Of a DNA stretch of 37,060 bases, positions 34,532 to 37,060 are shown one piece after another. Location: contig CAMYLA010000037.1 in assembly GCA_947259095.1 (NCBI GenBank), positions 1 through 37,060 of the forward strand, read 5' to 3'. How positions within the stretch are numbered: the stretch's first letter is position 1; every line of letters begins with the position of its first letter. The notes below the pieces were generated by a model, which was not told the DNA's origin, did not search any database, and saw only the letters and a list, made by a program, of their open reading frames with translations. Position numbers and translations under genes: made by a program. Source of the stretch: an uncultured Acidimicrobiaceae bacterium. Lineage in GTDB: Bacteria; Actinomycetota; Acidimicrobiia; Acidimicrobiales; SZUA-35.

Positions 34532-34771
34532 ATGGCCAAGGCGATCTCCGTACGACTCGACGACGAGACCGAACGCGCACTGCAGACGCTCGAGTCCTCA
34601 GGGCTCACTCGATCCGAAGCAATTCGGTCGTCACTGCTGTCTTCTGCAGCCAGGCTCCGGCGGGGTCGAGACCTCGCCGACGAAGCAGCTGCACTCGAGG
34701 CCGACGAAGCCGACCGCGAAGAGATGCTCGCCGTCGCCTCACTCATGGAGTCACTGCGTGCGCCGGGGTGA
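34532..34771 (+). CDS. Ribbon-helix-helix antitoxin
   Basis: A 79-residue protein with a ribbon-helix-helix DNA-binding domain: KAISVRLDDETERAL (beta strand, then helix), LESSGLTRSEAIRSSLLSSA (second helix). The acidic tail (EAAALEADEADREEMLAVAS) would wrap and neutralise the toxin. It precedes and overlaps the MazF gene by 14 bases. It likely binds the dyad at 34506-34524. The module is next to an IS right end. Confidence 0.8.
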   Translation: MAKAISVRLDDETERALQTLESSGLTRSEAIRSSLLSSAARLRRGRDLADEAAALEADEADREEMLAVASLMESLRAPG

Positions 34772-35075
34772 GGTCTACTGGTTCCGAACTCCCAAAGGCG
34801 TGGGCCACGAACAACAAGGCGTACGATACGGCGTCGTCGTGCAGGCAGATGAGCTACTCCCCCGCTCCGTAGTCATCGTCGCTCCAACGTCACGGAGCGC
34901 CCGATCTGCTTCGTTTCGACCCGAGGTAATCGTTGCGGGCGACACGACGCTTGTTCTCGTCGAACAGCTTGGAGCGGTCGACGCTCAACGACTTGGCGAT
35001 CGAGTGGGATATCTCTCGGCCGACGAGCTGTGGTCAATCGATGACGCACTCCTCACGGTTCTCGGACTCACATAG
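34758..35075 (+). CDS. MazF/PemK-family endoribonuclease toxin
   Basis: A 105-residue protein with the start RRGEVYWFRTPKGVG, the VRYGVVVQADELL strand-loop, RSVVIVAPTSRSARSASF and the terminal helix ADELWSIDDALLTVLGL. These are the MazF/PemK pieces; members cut mRNA or tRNA at specific sequences to stop growth. The GTG at 34758 overlaps the antitoxin stop by 14 bases. The target cannot be read. The gene looks complete and would be lethal or bacteriostatic without its antitoxin. Confidence 0.8.
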   Translation: MRRGEVYWFRTPKGVGHEQQGVRYGVVVQADELLPRSVVIVAPTSRSARSASFRPEVIVAGDTTLVLVEQLGAVDAQRLGDRVGYLSADELWSIDDALLTVLGLT

Positions 35076-35132
35076 CCACCGTGCAGGGGTTGCGTGTACT
35101 AACGCTTGTGTCGGACGCGTGATCCCCAAGGG

Positions 35133-35450
35133 TCAGCAGTCGGCGAGCGCGCTGAGGGCTCGGCAGATCTCGTCAAGCTCATCGATCCGGAGCTCACCGA
35201 CCCGCTGCGCAAGAAAGGAGCGCCGAATCGGCTGCACGTTGTCGAACGACGCCACGCACTCGTCAGGGAGCCCGTGACTCGCACCGAGCCGGACCTCTGT
35301 CGGAATGTCACGAATGGTGCGAGTCACCGGAGCGACGATGATCCACCCAAGCACCGGAATCGCATCGCTGCGCGTCACGACCAACACCGGTCGCCGCTTG
35401 TCCCGAGCTTCGGCCCACCAGACCTCACCCTGCGCCGGCGTCACACTCAC
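35133..35450 (-). CDS. MazF/PemK-family toxin of the second module
   Basis: About 105 residues: TPAQGEVWWAEARDKRRPVL, VVTRSDAIPVLGWIIVAPVT, TEVRLGASHGLPDECVASFD and NVQPIRRSFLAQRVGEL are strong MazF/PemK signatures, including the conserved Arg after GEVWWAE. It is encoded on the minus strand, facing the first module, with the stops about 57 bases apart. GTG 35450 overlaps the antitoxin stop as GTGA; TTG 35453 is also open. Expected to be an endoribonuclease acting with the antitoxin upstream on its strand. Confidence 0.8.
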   Translation of the reverse strand: MSVTPAQGEVWWAEARDKRRPVLVVTRSDAIPVLGWIIVAPVTRTIRDIPTEVRLGASHGLPDECVASFDNVQPIRRSFLAQRVGELRIDELDEICRALSALADC

Positions 35451-35695
35451 CAAGGCTCCTCGGCAATCATCCGCGACGACGACTCATCGGCCCAACCGAC
35501 CTCCGCATCGCCTTGAGGACGAGCCCGATACCCCTCGGCGATCCGAGACCCGATCTCATCACGACGACAGCGGTCAACAAGCCGTTCGAGACCAAGCCGC
35601 ACCGCCTCGGATCGACTCGCAACGATCCCATCCGCCACGAGCCGATCAACCGCCGCCGCAAGGTCGTCGTCTACCCGAGTCACCAGTTGAGCCAT
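35447..35695 (-). CDS. Ribbon-helix-helix antitoxin of the second module
   Basis: An 82-residue protein: MAQLVTRVDDDLAAAVDRLV then ASRSEAVRLGLERLVDRCRR is a ribbon-helix-helix fold, followed by a tail with RIAEGYRARPQGD that should contact the toxin. ATG 35695 is chosen for the family start; an upstream ATG is open at 35719 and another at 35764. It overlaps the toxin start by four bases. Its promoter (35704-35731) appears leaderless, with a palindrome nearby. Confidence 0.75.
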   Translation of the reverse strand: MAQLVTRVDDDLAAAVDRLVADGIVASRSEAVRLGLERLVDRCRRDEIGSRIAEGYRARPQGDAEVGWADESSSRMIAEEPW

Positions 35696-35703
35696 GCGTC
35701 TAG

Positions 35704-35731
35704 CGTATACAAAACGCATCGCGCGATGCAA
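35704..35731 (-). promoter_or_regulatory. Promoter and operator of the second toxin-antitoxin module
   Basis: On the minus strand TTGCAT (complement of 35726-35731) and TATACG (complement of 35704-35709) are 16 bp apart and would start transcription near the ATG at 35695. GCATCGCGCGATGC (35716-35729) is a perfect 14-bp palindrome covering the spacer and touching the -35, a probable antitoxin operator. Confidence 0.6.
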
Positions 35732-35806
35732 TGCACACACGACCGAGTCGGATCGCGCAATCAACCCGCTGCCACGAACTCATCAACGAACCTGAAAATG
35801 CCACCT

Positions 35807-35836
35807 GACCAGCCACGACCGAGTATTCGGCACCCA
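35807..35836 (-). repeat. Solo IS end matching the right end of the IS remnant
   Basis: The reverse complement of 35807-35836 agrees with the right inverted repeat at 34441-34470 in about 26 of 30 positions and lies in the same orientation. No transposase is attached. The two toxin-antitoxin modules lie between these two IS ends. Confidence 0.6.
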
Positions 35837-35907
35837 CAGGGGCGCGGGGTTCGAGGTGTTGGAGGTGTTCGCATGTCATTGGTGATGCCGGCCGATGGTC
35901 GGGCCTG

Positions 35908-36390
35908 TTACTGGTACCGGGCGGCGGGAGTGCCGGGACCGTTGTGGTGTCCCGGGATGGCGTCGGGGTTGGCCACGAGGACCTCGCCTTCGGAGCCGTC
36001 GGGATCGCGGAAGAAGATGCTGAGCTTGGGTCCGAAGTCGCTGACGTATTCGTCGGCGGCTCCTGCGGCGATCAGGGGGCGACGAATTTCGTCGAATGCG
36101 TCGAGATCGGCCGCCTGCAGACCGAAGTGATCGAGGCGCCCCCGCGCGAACATCGGGGTTTGGTGGTCCGCCTGAGTGTTCCCCTCGATCTCGAAGACGT
36201 TCAGTTCCGCTTGGGGGCCGGCGTTGATGATCGTGAGACGCGGCCCGCCGGGGCGTTCTGGGCCGTCGACTTCGATGGTGGCGTTAAACACGTCGACGTT
36301 GGTGGCGTTAAACACGTCGACGTAGAAGCGTTGGAGCCGGTCGGAATCGTTGGTGATGGTGGCGATGTGGTCCACTCCGGACAGCAACAT
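35908..36390 (-). CDS. VOC/glyoxalase-family protein with an internal duplication
   Basis: A 160-residue vicinal-oxygen-chelate protein: LSGVDHIATITNDSDRLQRF, RGRLDHFGLQAADLDAFDEI and IFFRDPDGSEGEVLVANP hold the usual metal-side residues (His in VDHIA, His in LDHFG, Glu in SEGEVLV). Family members are lyases, dioxygenases or resistance proteins; the substrate is unknown. Residues VDVFNAT occur twice (VDVFNATNVDVFNATIEVD) because of a 24-bp tandem duplication, adding eight residues after the first strand-helix. The partial copy at the window end lacks the duplication. Upstream on its strand is the CDGSH gene, 27 bases away. Confidence 0.75.
   Translation of the reverse strand: MLLSGVDHIATITNDSDRLQRFYVDVFNATNVDVFNATIEVDGPERPGGPRLTIINAGPQAELNVFEIEGNTQADHQTPMFARGRLDHFGLQAADLDAFDEIRRPLIAAGAADEYVSDFGPKLSIFFRDPDGSEGEVLVANPDAIPGHHNGPGTPAARYQ
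36277..36323. repeat. 24-bp in-frame tandem duplication
   Basis: The 23 bases at 36277-36299 are repeated exactly at 36301-36323, period 24. Each copy ends in the palindrome ACGTCGACGT (36290-36299 and 36314-36323). The duplication adds eight residues to the VOC protein without breaking the frame. Confidence 0.9.
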
Positions 36391-36417
36391 GGTTGAGTCT
36401 CTCTTCTTGTTGGCGGG

Positions 36418-36741
36418 TCAGCGGTCGGCGAAGCCGACGTCTTTGTGCGTTCCGTCGCACAGCGGTTTGTTCGCCGACGCTCCGCAGCGGCACAGAGTTA
36501 CTCGGTTGCGGGTTTCCAGGGTGCGTCCGTCTGAGGTGGACACAGCGACACCGCCGGTCACCCAGACCGGACCGTCGTCGATGATCGACACCGCCTGAGG
36601 AAGCAGCTGCTCGATTTCGTGGTCGTCGATGCTGTAGGTCAGTGCACCGGACGGGCACTTCTCGACCTCGTTGATGACCGCCAACCGGACCTGACTGTCG
36701 TCGGTTTCGGCAACCCGGGCGACTCGCCCTGAATCCGCCAT
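36418..36741 (-). CDS. CDGSH iron-sulfur protein with truncated N-terminal domain
   Basis: A 107-residue protein ending with a CDGSH zinc-finger-like motif that binds a 2Fe-2S cluster: VTLCRCGASANKPLCDGTHK, with three Cys and the His. The first ~45 residues (VINEVEKCPSGALTYSIDDH) are the tail of a ferredoxin-like domain (Fer4_19) that in full-length relatives starts with several more cysteines; these are missing, so only the last Cys of that site is left. The ATG at 36741 may therefore mark a truncated gene. It lies just before the VOC gene in a possible transcript. Redox or cluster transfer role is a family inference. Confidence 0.65.
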   Translation of the reverse strand: MADSGRVARVAETDDSQVRLAVINEVEKCPSGALTYSIDDHEIEQLLPQAVSIIDDGPVWVTGGVAVSTSDGRTLETRNRVTLCRCGASANKPLCDGTHKDVGFADR

Positions 36742-36747
36742 TTACGA

Positions 36748-36957
36748 CCTGTATCGGTCGCGACGCTTCGCGTTTCCCGGCCAGCCTGGCTCAGCTCCCC
36801 CGCTACTCGCCCAGCACGACTGGGTGCACGTCCTGGCCGACTTCGGCACGACGCTCCAGAATGAAATCGAAGTGTTCGGGTTCATCAGCCGCGCCGACGA
36901 CGACCCCCGTGCCTTCAGCTTCCTTGCGATGGTCATCAGCCTTTTTGAAACCGGAAT
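36748..36957 (+). pseudogene. Fragment of a conserved HDxxH-containing protein
   Basis: One frame reads DLYRSRRFAFPGQPGSAPPL, LAQHDWVHVLADFGTTLQNE and IEVFGFISRADDDPRAFSFL ending AMVISLFETG. The HDWVHVLAD motif and the order of segments recall a conserved actinobacterial family distantly like Coq4 proteins, whose HDxxH binds a metal. It has no start of its own here and ends where the inverted VOC copy begins. Family recognition is tentative and the piece is clearly partial. Confidence 0.45.
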
Positions 36958-36961
36958 GCTC

Positions 36962-37060
36962 ACGTCGACGTGTTTAACGCCACCATCGAAGTCGACGGCC
37001 CAGAACGCCCCGGCGGGCCGCGTCTCACGATCATCAACGCCGGCCCCCAAGCGGAACTGA
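36962..37060 (+). repeat. Inverted copy of the VOC gene, cut by the window end
   Basis: All 99 bases at 36962-37060 are the exact reverse complement of 36201-36299. The copy begins at the palindrome ACGTCGACGT and carries the VOC coding sequence without the 24-bp duplication. It continues out of the window, so its full length is unknown. Confidence 0.9.

Noticed and set aside
1..37060. CRISPR arrays, rRNA, tRNA or integrase attachment sites
   Set aside because: No regularly spaced direct repeats, no rRNA-like conserved blocks and no cloverleaf with a CCA or GTTCGA T-loop pattern were recognised; a tRNA search program would be decisive.

Overview
The window reads as a high-GC actinobacterial chromosome segment, possibly an Acidimicrobiia-type lineage. 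The grounds are GC-rich codon use throughout, an actinobacterial LexA box (TCGAAC-N4-GTTCGA), a PriA-like HisA isomerase, several promoters that seem to start transcription at or beside the start codon (leaderless mRNAs), and the kinds of families present. The lineage is inference. No rRNA, tRNA or CRISPR array was seen.

Layout. 1-2.9 kb: the end of a DUF2252 gene, an FkbM-type methyltransferase, an NAD-dependent epimerase, and a small helix-turn-helix protein whose start codon lies inside a perfect SOS box. 2.9-12.9 kb: an MscS channel, a NarL-type two-component system facing a ferric-reductase-like membrane protein, a CYP153-like cytochrome P450, and an ABC exporter followed by a second NarL-type two-component system. 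12.9-22 kb: a tandem SnoaL protein and priA/hisA with a G-quadruplex motif in its leader, a broken Nudix gene, a beta-carbonic anhydrase divergent from an HxlR regulator across a dyad operator, a decayed TetR gene, a CASTOR/POLLUX-like ion channel, an amidase and an M24 enzyme resembling DddP.

22-29.3 kb is a gene graveyard with a metal theme. It holds a PadR-PAP2 chimera, an intact LapA-like membrane protein, a copper P-type ATPase that has lost several separate segments including its catalytic ones, a CopZ-like chaperone, a truncated multicopper oxidase, an intact ABC-F ATPase, a glyoxalase/ArsR chimera with a frameshift, and a one-base-frameshifted DoxX gene.

29.3-33.9 kb is an apparently intact arsenic island. 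An ArsR-ArsC fusion, a GAPDH and ArsJ (arsenate removal through 1-arseno-3-phosphoglycerate) face an arsR-acr3 pair (arsenite efflux), with a hairpin between the convergent ends. 33.9-35.8 kb: a deleted IS element, then two MazEF-like toxin-antitoxin modules facing each other, closed by a second solo IS end. 35.9-37.06 kb: a VOC-family gene with a 24-bp tandem duplication, a truncated CDGSH iron-sulfur protein, a fragment of a conserved HDxxH protein, and an inverted copy of part of the VOC gene running off the window.

The most unusual themes are repeated internal deletions that remove catalytic blocks from metal genes, rearrangements centred on the short palindrome ACGTCGACGT at the right end, the SOS-box start codon, and the paired toxin-antitoxin modules bracketed by IS ends.
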